7,070 bases of DNA, from the NCBI GenBank assembly GCA_014382085.1, contig JACNKJ010000112.1:1-7070 (forward strand). The letters run 5' to 3'. The notes beneath the pieces were generated by a model. The model was not told where the DNA came from, did not search any database, and saw only the letters and a list, made by a program, of their open reading frames with translations. Made by a program: the position numbers and the translations under genes. Below, piece by piece: positions 1 to 5,569 of the stretch (within the stretch, counting starts at the first letter, position 1; the number at the start of each line of letters is the position of its first letter). The DNA comes from a bacterium (GTDB taxonomy: Bacteria > Krumholzibacteriota > Krumholzibacteriia > JACNKJ01).

Positions 1-2
1 AA

Positions 3-209
3 AAAGCCGGGGAAGTTCTGTTGGAAGTCGTCTCAGCAGATGGTCGTCGCGTGACGGTTCTCTATGATGGACTGCTGGATTCTGGCGACCATGAGTTCAC
101 CTGGAACGGTCGCGACAGCTCAGATCGCTCCGTGGCCAGCGGTGTCTACATGGCTCGGGTAACGGGAAACCGAGGCAGCAAGATGGAGCGCATGGTTTTG
201 ATGAAATAG
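3..209 (+). CDS. C-terminal end of an exported protein with FlgD-Ig/type-A sorting-like domain (partial, paralog of the next three genes)
   Basis: Only the last 68 codons lie in the window and the reading frame is open to the left edge; it ends with TAG at 207-209. The residues fall on the C-terminal domain of the three complete paralogs downstream: 'ADGRRV', 'LLDSG.HEF.WNG', 'VASGVYMARVTG' and the ending 'RMVLMK' are nearly identical to the gene at 429-1469. This beta-sandwich tail (FlgD Ig-like, similar to type IX secretion type-A sorting domains) is usually found at the end of exported or surface proteins in FCB-type bacteria. What the rest of the protein is cannot be seen. The close match to its neighbour suggests a fourth member of the thioredoxin-like array, but the tail domain is shared by many unrelated exported proteins, so that is inference. 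A strong hairpin terminator follows directly. Confidence 0.8.
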   Translation, partial: KAGEVLLEVVSADGRRVTVLYDGLLDSGDHEFTWNGRDSSDRSVASGVYMARVTGNRGSKMERMVLMK

Positions 210-214
210 AATGC

Positions 215-290
215 GGGGAGGCAGAACGCCCCCCTCGTTCAAGCTTCACATTTCTCTCGGGGAGGCGTTCTGCCTCTCCGTTTTCTGTTT
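215..290 (+). terminator. Rho-independent terminator after the first tail gene
   Basis: Arms 215-235 and 259-279 pair over 21 positions with one mismatch (C231/A263) and a few G-U pairs. The loop is 23 nt and the stem is followed by GTTTTCTGTTT. It begins 6 nt after the TAG stop. A second hairpin of the same layout follows the next gene, at 1477-1550. Confidence 0.85.
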
Positions 291-365
291 CTGACCCTTT
301 CCGGCAATTGCCTCCGGCTCAAGCAATTGAATATGGAATCTCTAGTTTTATACCTTAAAATAGGG

Positions 366-394
366 TTAACAGTGTCATCCAAATCTGTTAGAAT
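366..394 (+). promoter_or_regulatory. Sigma-70-like promoter of the first selenoprotein gene
   Basis: TTAACA (366-371), a 17-nt spacer and TAGAAT (389-394) each differ from the -35/-10 consensus by one base. The -10 box lies 34 nt before the ATG at 429, giving a short leader. It lies downstream of the preceding terminator, consistent with independent transcription. The surrounding 300-400 region is AT-rich compared with the genes. Assignment is by consensus only; promoter rules in this lineage are not known to me. Confidence 0.5.
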
Positions 395-428
395 GATGCC
401 CTAATCACTCCTTCCGAAAGGAATCTCC

Positions 429-1469
429 ATGCGCACTTTGATCAAGGTCACTGTTGCTCTGATCCTCCTGATCAGCAGCAGCGTTGGCGCACTCGCTGTC
501 CAGAGGCTCGTGTTGGTGGAGCTATTCACCAACGCCAACTGAGTATACTGTCCGTCGGCGGAGTCGGCGTTGCACAGTTTCGATATGAATCACGATGACA
601 CTGAAGTTGCGATTGTGGAATGGCACATGAGCTGGCCAGGTTCGGATATCTGGTACAGCGCCAATCCCACAGACAACGATGGTCGCAGAGTTTTCTACGG
701 TATCAATGGCGTGCCTGCCTTCAAAACTGATGGTTGGCTGCCCTCCAGTAGCTCAACCCTGGAGCCCCATTGGGACTATGAGTACAACACCAATGGCGAT
801 GTTCCCGTCACCTTGACGATTACCGGTGATTACGATGCCGGAACCAAGACCGGAAACTTCGAAGTCACCGCGACGGTCAGCGAAGAGCTCCCCGCGGGTA
901 GCTACAAGATTTTCGCAGTGGTCACCGAAGAACAGACCTACTGGGGTGGAAACTATTACGACACGATGCACAAGGCTTTCCCAAACTTCAATGGTTGGGC
1001 CGTGTCCAGTTTCCCCGCTACCGTAGGTTCGGCCTTCGATCTGAACGGTGACAGCTCGGGCGCATGGGACGATACCGAATGCCGCATCATCGTCTGGCTG
1101 CAGGATACCACCGGCCAGAAGAAGATTCAGCAGGCCGCACAGAGCTTCGTCTTCGACCTTGGCGAAGCCACCGACGTGGTCGACGCTCCGATTCTCTACG
1201 AGCTCGGCCGCAACTTCCCCAATCCCTTCAACCCGAAGACCTCCATCCCTGTGCGGATGAAGGCCTCTGGTGACGTGCTTGTGGAAGTCCTCACCGCCGA
1301 CGGTCGCCGAGTTGCGGTGCTTCACGATGGACTTCTGGATTCCGGAAACCACGAGTTCAACTGGAACGGCGATGATCAGTCCGGCCGAAAGGTTGCCAGC
1401 GGCGTGTACATGTCGCGGGTCACCGGCAAGTTCGGCAATCAGAGCCAGCGCATGGTTTTGATGAAGTAA
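429..1469 (+). CDS. Exported thioredoxin-fold (Omp28-like) selenoprotein, UxxC active site, with C-terminal sorting-like domain
   Basis: The gene reads from ATG 429 to TAA 1467-1469 (346 residues) if TGA 540-542 is read as selenocysteine 38. AAAGGA at 417-422, 6 nt upstream, supports this start. Residues 1-23 form a signal peptide (R2, K6, hydrophobic core, 'ALA' cleavage before V24). Residues 25-110 have thioredoxin-fold features: strand 'LVLVELF', redox site U38-V-Y-C41, strand 'VAIVEWH', and the cis-Pro loop 'GVPAFKTDG' (Pro96). Residues 120-250 resemble the middle part of Omp28-related proteins, including Cys218. From about residue 258 comes a FlgD-Ig/sorting-like domain with PNPFNP (264-269) and 'SGVYMSR'. 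It probably acts as a thiol/selenol oxidoreductase outside the cytoplasm, perhaps surface-attached; its substrate is unknown. The neighbour at 1789-2835 has Cys at residue 38, which is the main argument for Sec. The alternative is a nonsense-mutated gene whose remnant begins near 570, but a second gene with TGA at the same codon argues against that. Confidence 0.88.
540..542 (+). other. In-frame TGA read as selenocysteine (Sec38)
   Basis: The TGA is codon 38 counted from ATG 429. The aligned codon in the paralog at 1789-2835 is TGT (Cys38 of C-G-F-C), and in the paralog at 2939-3979 it is again TGA. The codon three places downstream is TGT (Cys41), giving a UxxC redox motif. Coding continues in frame for 308 codons, with conservation on both sides of the TGA. 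Confidence 0.88.
547..578 (+). promoter_or_regulatory. Putative bacterial SECIS hairpin of the first selenoprotein gene
   Basis: The upper stem is 553-557 paired with 565-569 (C-G, G-C, U-G, C-G, G-C), closing a 7-nt loop GCGGAGU at 558-564. A lower stem ACTGT (547-551) pairs with ACAGT (574-578), separated by an asymmetric internal loop. The loop opens with G558, 16 nt after the TGA, at the lower edge of the usual bacterial SECIS spacing. Bacterial SelB recognises such a hairpin just after the UGA, inside the coding region. The third paralog has the same loop. Folding was done by eye. Confidence 0.65.
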
Positions 1470-1476
1470 GAGAGTA

Positions 1477-1550
1477 GGGAAGGTCTGAGTCCTCCCCCTT
1501 ACTTGAGCTTCGCAAATTATTCGGGGGAGGACTCAGTCCTTCCCCATTTT
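1477..1550 (+). terminator. Rho-independent terminator after the first selenoprotein gene
   Basis: Arms 1477-1498 and 1523-1544 pair over 22 positions with one mismatch (T1484/T1537). The loop is 24 nt (1499-1522) and the stem is followed by CATTTT. It begins 8 nt after the TAA. The layout and the loop core AGCTTC match the hairpin at 215-290, but the stem sequence differs. Confidence 0.88.
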
Positions 1551-1788
1551 CATTGCCATCTATGGGGATTTTCCAATAGGAGAGGAGAGTTCCATGCATT
1601 TGACTTGTGAGGCGGCCAGAGCTTGTGTTTCAAGACTACTTTGGAAGCCGCCGAACCGAAGAGTGTGAGGAGCTCTCCTCTTCTATTGGAATTATATTTG
1701 CACTAACGGAAGAATTAAGACAATTAGGCCTTCAAGTCAGGGCATTTATCCGGTATTATGCGCACCTTCACTGCTTTGGGAGATATGG
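1551..1788 (+). other. Leader/intergenic region with no convincing gene; contains a possible 24-codon ORF
   Basis: This 238-nt spacer separates the terminator from the Cys paralog and is AT-richer than the genes, especially at 1680-1730. A 24-codon ORF runs from ATG 1594 to TGA 1666-1668, with AGGAG at 1583-1587 at good spacing. Its product has no features I recognise and its arginine- and cysteine-rich composition does not help. A longer frame over 1607-1831 overlaps the real gene start and starts with a non-ATG codon, so it is probably spurious. A small inverted repeat GAGGAG/CTCCTC lies near 1667-1680. A leader peptide or leftover gene fragment is possible but unproven. Confidence 0.3.
1731..1759 (+). 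promoter_or_regulatory. Possible promoter of the Cys paralog
   Basis: TATTAT at 1754-1759 is a good -10 match, 29 nt before the ATG at 1789. TTCAAG at 1731-1736 with a 17-nt spacer is only a weak -35 match. The distance to the ATG is similar to that of the -10-like boxes of the two flanking paralogs. Confidence 0.3.
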
Positions 1789-2835
1789 ATGGGAACCCCA
1801 CGCGTTGTTGTTCTTACCCTTTTGGCGCTGATACTCAGTTCAGTTTCTGGTCATGCTGATCAACGAACGGTTCTCGTAGAGCTTTTCGGTAATATCGGGT
1901 GTGGTTTCTGCGCGGATGCGGAAGAGGTTCTCCACAACCTGGACATGCAATACAGCGACGATGAGCTACTCATTGTTGAGTGGCATTTGAGCTGGCCATC
2001 CTGGGATCCCTGGAACGTCGCCAACCCAGACGAGAATGAAGAACGCCGAGCCTTTTACAACCTCTGGTACATTCCCGCATTCAGAACCGACGGTTATCTT
2101 CCCAGCAACAAGTACTCGGTCGCAACCCACATCGAATCCGAGTACCACGACAATGGCGAAACTCCAGTACACCTGGAAATCGAAGGCGAATTCGATCCCG
2201 ACAACTCGATATGCGAGTATAGATTCAAAGTCGAGACACTCTCCGATCTTCCTGAAGGCGACTACGCCCTCTTTGCCGTTCTGACCGAAGAGGTCACCTA
2301 CTACAACGGGGCCTATTACAATACATTCCACAAGTCCATTACCGACCCACAGGGCTGGACTGTTGACGAGTTCCCGGCAGAACTTGAAGGCGAGTTTGAA
2401 TTCAGTGGCGATGCCGCCGGCGACTGGGATCCCGATGAGTGCAAGATCATTTGCTGGCTACAGAATCGAAGTGACAACAAGATGGTTCTCCAGGCCGAGT
2501 CGGTGAATATTCGCGATTTACCCTCTGGCGATATCACGGGTGCTCCGGAGCTTGCCCTGGGCTTCTCCCTAGGCGCGGCCTACCCCAATCCCTTCAATCC
2601 GAAAACCGTGCTTCCCATCCGAATAGAAGAAGCTGGCTCGCTTCGACTGGAGATCCTCACGGCCGATGGTCGTTTGGTGAAACAACTGCACCGCGGCGAC
2701 CTCGACTCCGGATCCTATGAATTCACTTGGGATGGCCTGGACGAGCGGGGACAGTCGATGGCTAGCGGCATCTATCTGGCCCGGAGCATCGGTTCACGAG
2801 GCGGCAGCAGCCAGCGCCTCGTGCTCATGAAATAA
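1789..2835 (+). CDS. Exported thioredoxin-fold (Omp28-like) protein, Cys paralog (CGFC) with C-terminal sorting-like domain
   Basis: This 348-residue protein runs from ATG 1789 to TAA 2833-2835; GGGAG at 1778-1782, 6 nt upstream, supports the start. Residues 1-23 are a signal peptide (R5, hydrophobic V6-S20, 'GHA' cleavage). The redox motif is C38-G-F-C41, followed by 'LLIVEWHLSWP' and the cis-Pro loop 'YIPAFRTDG' (Pro96). The middle part carries 'ECKIICWLQ' (Cys218, Cys222). The tail has PNPFNP (266-271) and 'ASGIYLARS', ending 'RLVLMK'. It should be a periplasmic or surface thiol-disulfide oxidoreductase; the substrate is unknown. It lies between two paralogs that have TGA at codon 38, where this gene has TGT. 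It lacks the GCGGAGU hairpin that those genes have after the codon, as expected for a protein that does not need Sec. No clear terminator separates it from the next gene. Confidence 0.9.
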   Translation: MGTPRVVVLTLLALILSSVSGHADQRTVLVELFGNIGCGFCADAEEVLHNLDMQYSDDELLIVEWHLSWPSWDPWNVANPDENEERRAFYNLWYIPAFRTDGYLPSNKYSVATHIESEYHDNGETPVHLEIEGEFDPDNSICEYRFKVETLSDLPEGDYALFAVLTEEVTYYNGAYYNTFHKSITDPQGWTVDEFPAELEGEFEFSGDAAGDWDPDECKIICWLQNRSDNKMVLQAESVNIRDLPSGDITGAPELALGFSLGAAYPNPFNPKTVLPIRIEEAGSLRLEILTADGRLVKQLHRGDLDSGSYEFTWDGLDERGQSMASGIYLARSIGSRGGSSQRLVLMK

Positions 2836-2884
2836 CTGAGCCTCAACAATTAACGAGTTCATTCCAGAAATACGGCCTTTACCC

Positions 2885-2913
2885 TGTTAAGTGCCCGCCG
2901 AATCCTGTAAAAT
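2885..2913 (+). promoter_or_regulatory. Possible promoter of the second selenoprotein gene
   Basis: TAAAAT at 2908-2913 is a good -10 match, 25 nt before the ATG at 2939. The -35 is unclear: TGTTAA at 2885-2890 gives a 17-nt spacer but a weak match, and TTAAGT at 2887-2892 gives 15 nt. The surrounding 'GTTAA ... AATC..GT.A.AAT' pattern resembles the better promoter at 366-394. Confidence 0.35.
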
Positions 2914-2938
2914 AACGCGCGACACCTTTGGAGGACAA

Positions 2939-3979
2939 ATGACCGTATCCCTCCGGATCGCTGCCGCGCTTCTCATTCTACTCGGCAGTACCCTTGGAGC
3001 CCTCGCCGTTCAGCGAACCGTACTCGTAGAGCTCTTCACGAATACCGGATGAACCTTCTGCCCATCGGCGGAGTCGGTGCTGCACGAATTCGATTTGGAA
3101 CACGACGACGACGAACTGCTCGTTGTGGAGTGGCATATGGAATGGCCCGGTTGGGATCCATGGTTCCATGCAAATCCCGAAGACAATACAGGCCGACGAT
3201 GGGTCTATGAGGTCAATTACATCCCCTTTTTTCGCACCGATGGCTGGCTACCCAGCAACAAGTACTCCCTGCCGGTACACTGGGAGTATGAGTATTTCGA
3301 GAACGGCGAGACGCCGGTGAGCCTGAACATCGAGGGGCAGTTCGATCCTCGCAATCGTCGAGGCAGCTTCGAGATCGAAGTGAGAACTGCCGAGGAACTA
3401 CCTACCGGAGATTACTACCTGCATGCGGTCATTGTAGAAGACGTCACCCATCATGACGGCCCTTATTACAGCACCTTCCACAAGGCCAGTCCCGATTATC
3501 AGGGATGGTCGATTTCGCAGTTTCCCGCCACACGCTTCGGCGAGTTCGACTTGAATGGAGACAGCTCGGGTAGTTGGGACGCTATGGAGTGCAAGCTTAT
3601 TTGCTGGCTTCAGGATCGCAGTGGCGACAAGGTGGTGTGGCAGGCCGAGTCCGCATACATGGTGGATTTCCCCTATCGCACCGAAGCTCCCGAAGCTTCG
3701 CCTGCTTTCCAGCTTGGCGCGTGCTACCCCAACCCCTTCAATCCTCGGACCCGCATTCCGCTTCAGATCGAGCACAAGGGATACCTGAGCCTCGAGCTGA
3801 TCTCGGCCGATGGCCGCCGAGTGGCTCTCCTACATGACGGATTCTTGGAAGCCGGCTTCCATGAGTTTCAGTGGGACGGCCTCGACCTCATGGGTCGCCC
3901 CGCCTCCAGCGGTCTCTACCTGGTTCGCGCCACCAGCGGCAACCTGAGCCAGACCCAGCGGATCATCCTGGCGAAGTAG
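2939..3979 (+). CDS. Exported thioredoxin-fold (Omp28-like) selenoprotein, UxxC active site, with C-terminal sorting-like domain (second Sec paralog)
   Basis: The gene reads from ATG 2939 to TAG 3977-3979 (346 residues, the same length as the gene at 429-1469) if TGA 3050-3052 is selenocysteine 38. GGAGG at 2930-2934 precedes the ATG by 4 nt. Residues 1-23 are a signal peptide ending 'GALA' before V24. The redox motif is U38-T-F-C41, preceded by 'VLVELFTN' and followed by 'LLVVEWHMEWPGWDPW' and the cis-Pro loop 'YIPFFRTDG' (Pro96). Residues near 218 read 'ECKLICWLQD' (Cys218, Cys222). The sorting-like tail has PNPFNP (264-269) and 'SSGLYLVRA'. The role is probably redox chemistry on thiols, disulfides or peroxides outside the cytoplasm; the substrate is not shown. 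A conventional call would begin at GTG 3077 and lose the signal peptide and active site. Gap-free alignment with the Cys paralog from residue 23 past the cis-Pro supports Sec rather than decay. Confidence 0.88.
3050..3052 (+). other. In-frame TGA read as selenocysteine (Sec38)
   Basis: This is codon 38 from ATG 2939, the same codon number as the TGA at 540-542 and the TGT Cys38 codon at 1900-1902. Cys41 follows as TGC at 3059-3061. The frame stays open for 308 further codons that match the paralogs throughout. Confidence 0.88.
3056..3088 (+). promoter_or_regulatory. Putative bacterial SECIS hairpin of the second selenoprotein gene
   Basis: The upper stem is 3063-3067 with 3075-3079 (C-G, A-U, U-G, C-G, G-C), closing the 7-nt loop GCGGAGU at 3068-3074. 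The lower stem is TTCTGC (3056-3061) with GCA (3082-3084) and GAA (3086-3088), C3085 being bulged. The loop again starts 16 nt after the TGA. Compared with the hairpin at 547-578 the loop is identical and one stem pair changes from G-C to A-U, which preserves pairing. Folding was done by eye. Confidence 0.68.
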
Positions 3980-3995
3980 TTCCGCTAAGCGCGGA

Positions 3996-4024
3996 TTGCC
4001 AAATCCTGCCCGCCTTGCTACCAT
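3996..4024 (+). promoter_or_regulatory. Possible promoter of the dUTPase-like gene
   Basis: TTGCCA (3996-4001), a 17-nt spacer and TACCAT (4019-4024) lie 28 nt before the GTG start at 4053. Each box matches the sigma-70 consensus at 4 of 6 positions. A small hairpin CCGC/GCGG at 3982-3994 just upstream has no T-run, so I do not call it a terminator. Confidence 0.3.
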
Positions 4025-4052
4025 CCGATTTCACTTCAACAAGGCAGGCATC

Positions 4053-4457
4053 GTGAAAGATCTCCTCGGTGAAATCTGGGATATGCAGCGCGAGCTGAAT
4101 CAATACACGCTCAAGCAGAACGGTCTCGACGTCGATTACGACGACATCCCCAAGAGCCGCAGCTTGCAGAATCAGTGGGTGCAAAACTATGCCTTGGCGA
4201 TGAGCCAGGAACTCAGCGAACTGGTGGATTCCACCAATTGGAAATGGTGGCGCACAAAAGTCGACCTCTTCGACGAACAGAATCTCAAAGTTGAATTGGT
4301 GGATATTCTGCACTTCTGGGTGAGCGCTTGCCAGGTGATGGGCCTCAGCGCCGAAGATGTGCATCGCATGTACATGCAGAAGAATGCGGTCAATCGAAAA
4401 CGCCAGGACGACGGTTATCTGGTAAAAGATGAGGCCGACAACAAGAACATTGGATGA
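4053..4457 (+). CDS. All-alpha dimeric dUTPase-like NTP pyrophosphatase
   Basis: The 134-residue product resembles the dimeric dUTPase / MazG-like all-alpha NTP pyrophosphatases, which hydrolyse dUTP (or related NTPs) to the monophosphate and pyrophosphate using Mg2+. The metal-binding motif is visible as E53-L-S-E56 and, 24 residues further on, E81-L-V-D84 within 'KVELVDILHFW'. The aromatic stretch 'NWKWW' (62-66) and the C-terminal 'YMQKNAVNRKRQDDGY' (107-122) are also family hallmarks. GTG 4053 is chosen because it leaves a normal N-terminal helix 'LLGEIWDMQREL' and has AGG-type ribosome-binding sequences at 4042-4048. ATG 4083 is a possible alternative, and TTG 3996 would add an unrelated-looking extension. 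It ends with TGA at 4455-4457, overlapping the next gene by ATGA. The exact substrate cannot be settled from the sequence; a house-cleaning nucleotide role is likely. Confidence 0.82.
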   Translation: MKDLLGEIWDMQRELNQYTLKQNGLDVDYDDIPKSRSLQNQWVQNYALAMSQELSELVDSTNWKWWRTKVDLFDEQNLKVELVDILHFWVSACQVMGLSAEDVHRMYMQKNAVNRKRQDDGYLVKDEADNKNIG

Positions 4458-4978
4458 TGAACTCTCAATATCGGATACCACTTTTCGCCTACGCCGTTCT
4501 AATCATGGCGCTACTCTATCAAACACGGGTCTACATTCCCCAGTTGCCCCCGGCAGTGGCATCGCACTTCACCTTCTCAGGTGAGCCCAACGGCTTCATG
4601 AGCCGAGAGAGTTTCAAAGCTTTCAGCCTGCTCACCCAAGGTGGAGTGGCCGGCTTTTTTCTGTTGCTTGCCCTGGTCATACCGCGGTTACCGGCCTCGC
4701 TCATCTCCATTCCCAACTCGGAGTTCTGGTTAAACGGAGAGTACCGAGCCGAGAGCATGGTTTTTCTCGCTCGCTCGGTTCTCTGGATGGGCGCACTCAG
4801 CTTCGCGTTCACGCTCATGATCATCCAGTCCACCATTCGGGCGAACCTGAGTGAAGTCATATTACTGGGGCGAAGTTTTTGGATTTCATCGGGATTCTAT
4901 GTCGGCGCCATGGCGCTTCTGGTCTGGAAGCTCTTCGAGCAATTCAAGCTGCCGGAGGATCCATCAGTGGGTGCGTAG
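4454..4978 (+). CDS. DUF1648 domain membrane protein
   Basis: This 174-residue protein has a first membrane segment at about 8-24, then the DUF1648 signature 'LPPAVASHF...GEPNGFMSR' at 31-51. Further membrane segments lie near 62-78, 102-123 and 142-162. DUF1648 is found in small integral membrane proteins, some related to SdpI-type immunity/signalling proteins; no function can be assigned here. The start overlaps the stop of the dUTPase-like gene (ATGA, 4454-4457), which suggests translational coupling and one transcript. A second ATG follows at 4457, so the true start could be one codon later. The 3' end overlaps the convergent DUF456 gene by 15 nt and no terminator is visible. Confidence 0.8.
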   Translation: MMNSQYRIPLFAYAVLIMALLYQTRVYIPQLPPAVASHFTFSGEPNGFMSRESFKAFSLLTQGGVAGFFLLLALVIPRLPASLISIPNSEFWLNGEYRAESMVFLARSVLWMGALSFAFTLMIIQSTIRANLSEVILLGRSFWISSGFYVGAMALLVWKLFEQFKLPEDPSVGA

Positions 4979-5482
4979 GATCAACCAAATCACTATTCCA
5001 ACGCCCACACCCATTTTGAAGAACGACGCCAGGAGCCGCCCGAGGAAGGCTCCCCAACCGGCGCGCATGGCGTCTGCGTCCACCCGGCGCAGATTGACGG
5101 CTTCGAGTATGGCGGCACCCAGGGCCGCTCCCAAGAAGGCCCCTACGAGAGAGCCCAGCACGGGAAAGAGCGCCGTCCCCACGATCACTCCCAGGAAACC
5201 ACCCAGAAGTGCGCCCAGGACACCCCACCAGGATGCACCGTATTTTTTGGCCATGGCCGAGCCCAAAAAAGCTTCCACCAATTCGGCCAGGAGCACCGCA
5301 GCCAACATGATGAGCAAGGTCCACAAACCGATGGCCTGAAAACCGCCGATCCATGCGGCGAGCAGAGCCAGGCCCAAAATGACGAAATTGCCGGGAATGC
5401 CCAGGGGTATCAAGAAGAGCGAGACCAAGAGGCCCAGATCGAGAAAGACGAGTCCGACTATTTTCAAAACGCTTTGCCACAT
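4964..5482 (-). CDS. DUF456 family membrane protein
   Basis: This 172-residue, very hydrophobic protein has long segments rich in Gly, Ala and Leu. 'GLVFLDLGLLVSLFLIPLGIPGNFVILGLALL' marks the N-terminal hairpin with the 'G-I-P-G' turn at about 28-31 that is typical of DUF456. Glycine-zipper-like stretches ('GALLGGFLGVIVGT', 'GAFLGAALGAAILE') follow at about 88-126. The last hydrophobic segment ('MGVGVGIVIWLILR') ends the protein. The start at 5482 is preceded by GGAGG (complement of 5488-5492) with 5-nt spacing. Function is unknown; the family are inner-membrane proteins. It lies 87 nt downstream of the pgeF-like gene on the same strand and may be cotranscribed. Its TGA stop (complement of 4964-4966) lies inside the end of the convergent DUF1648 gene. 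Confidence 0.82.
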   Translation of the reverse strand: MWQSVLKIVGLVFLDLGLLVSLFLIPLGIPGNFVILGLALLAAWIGGFQAIGLWTLLIMLAAVLLAELVEAFLGSAMAKKYGASWWGVLGALLGGFLGVIVGTALFPVLGSLVGAFLGAALGAAILEAVNLRRVDADAMRAGWGAFLGRLLASFFKMGVGVGIVIWLILRTH

Positions 5483-5569
5483 ATCAGCCTCCGGGATGCC
5501 TGACTATCGCCTTTGTCGCCCTCGTGTTTCGCAAGATTTCCGCATTAAGTGCATCGTTGAGCTCGAGAA

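Noticed and set aside
753..1352. A 199-codon minus-strand frame opposite the first selenoprotein gene
   Set aside because: It lies antisense to clearly conserved coding sequence, has no recognisable domain, and is explained by codon bias of the plus-strand gene. The minus-strand frames at 1966-2331, 3398-3775 and 3963-4481 are rejected for the same reason.
1758..1788. An earlier ATG (1758) as the start of the Cys paralog, resembling the MRT start of the first gene
   Set aside because: It is in a different frame from the gene, and the ATG at 1789 gives a proper signal peptide with a good ribosome-binding site. A past frameshift is possible but not supported by anything else.
540..3052. The TGAs as nonsense mutations creating pseudogenes, with new starts near 570 and 3077
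   Set aside because: Both TGAs sit at the same catalytic codon, the sequence upstream and downstream of each is intact and conserved, and the fragments starting at 570 or 3077 would lack a signal peptide, an active site and convincing ribosome-binding sites.
4944..5480. A second long minus-strand frame overlapping the DUF456 gene
   Set aside because: It lacks hydrophobic segments and any known domain, while the frame ending at 4964 gives a coherent membrane protein with a well-placed GGAGG.
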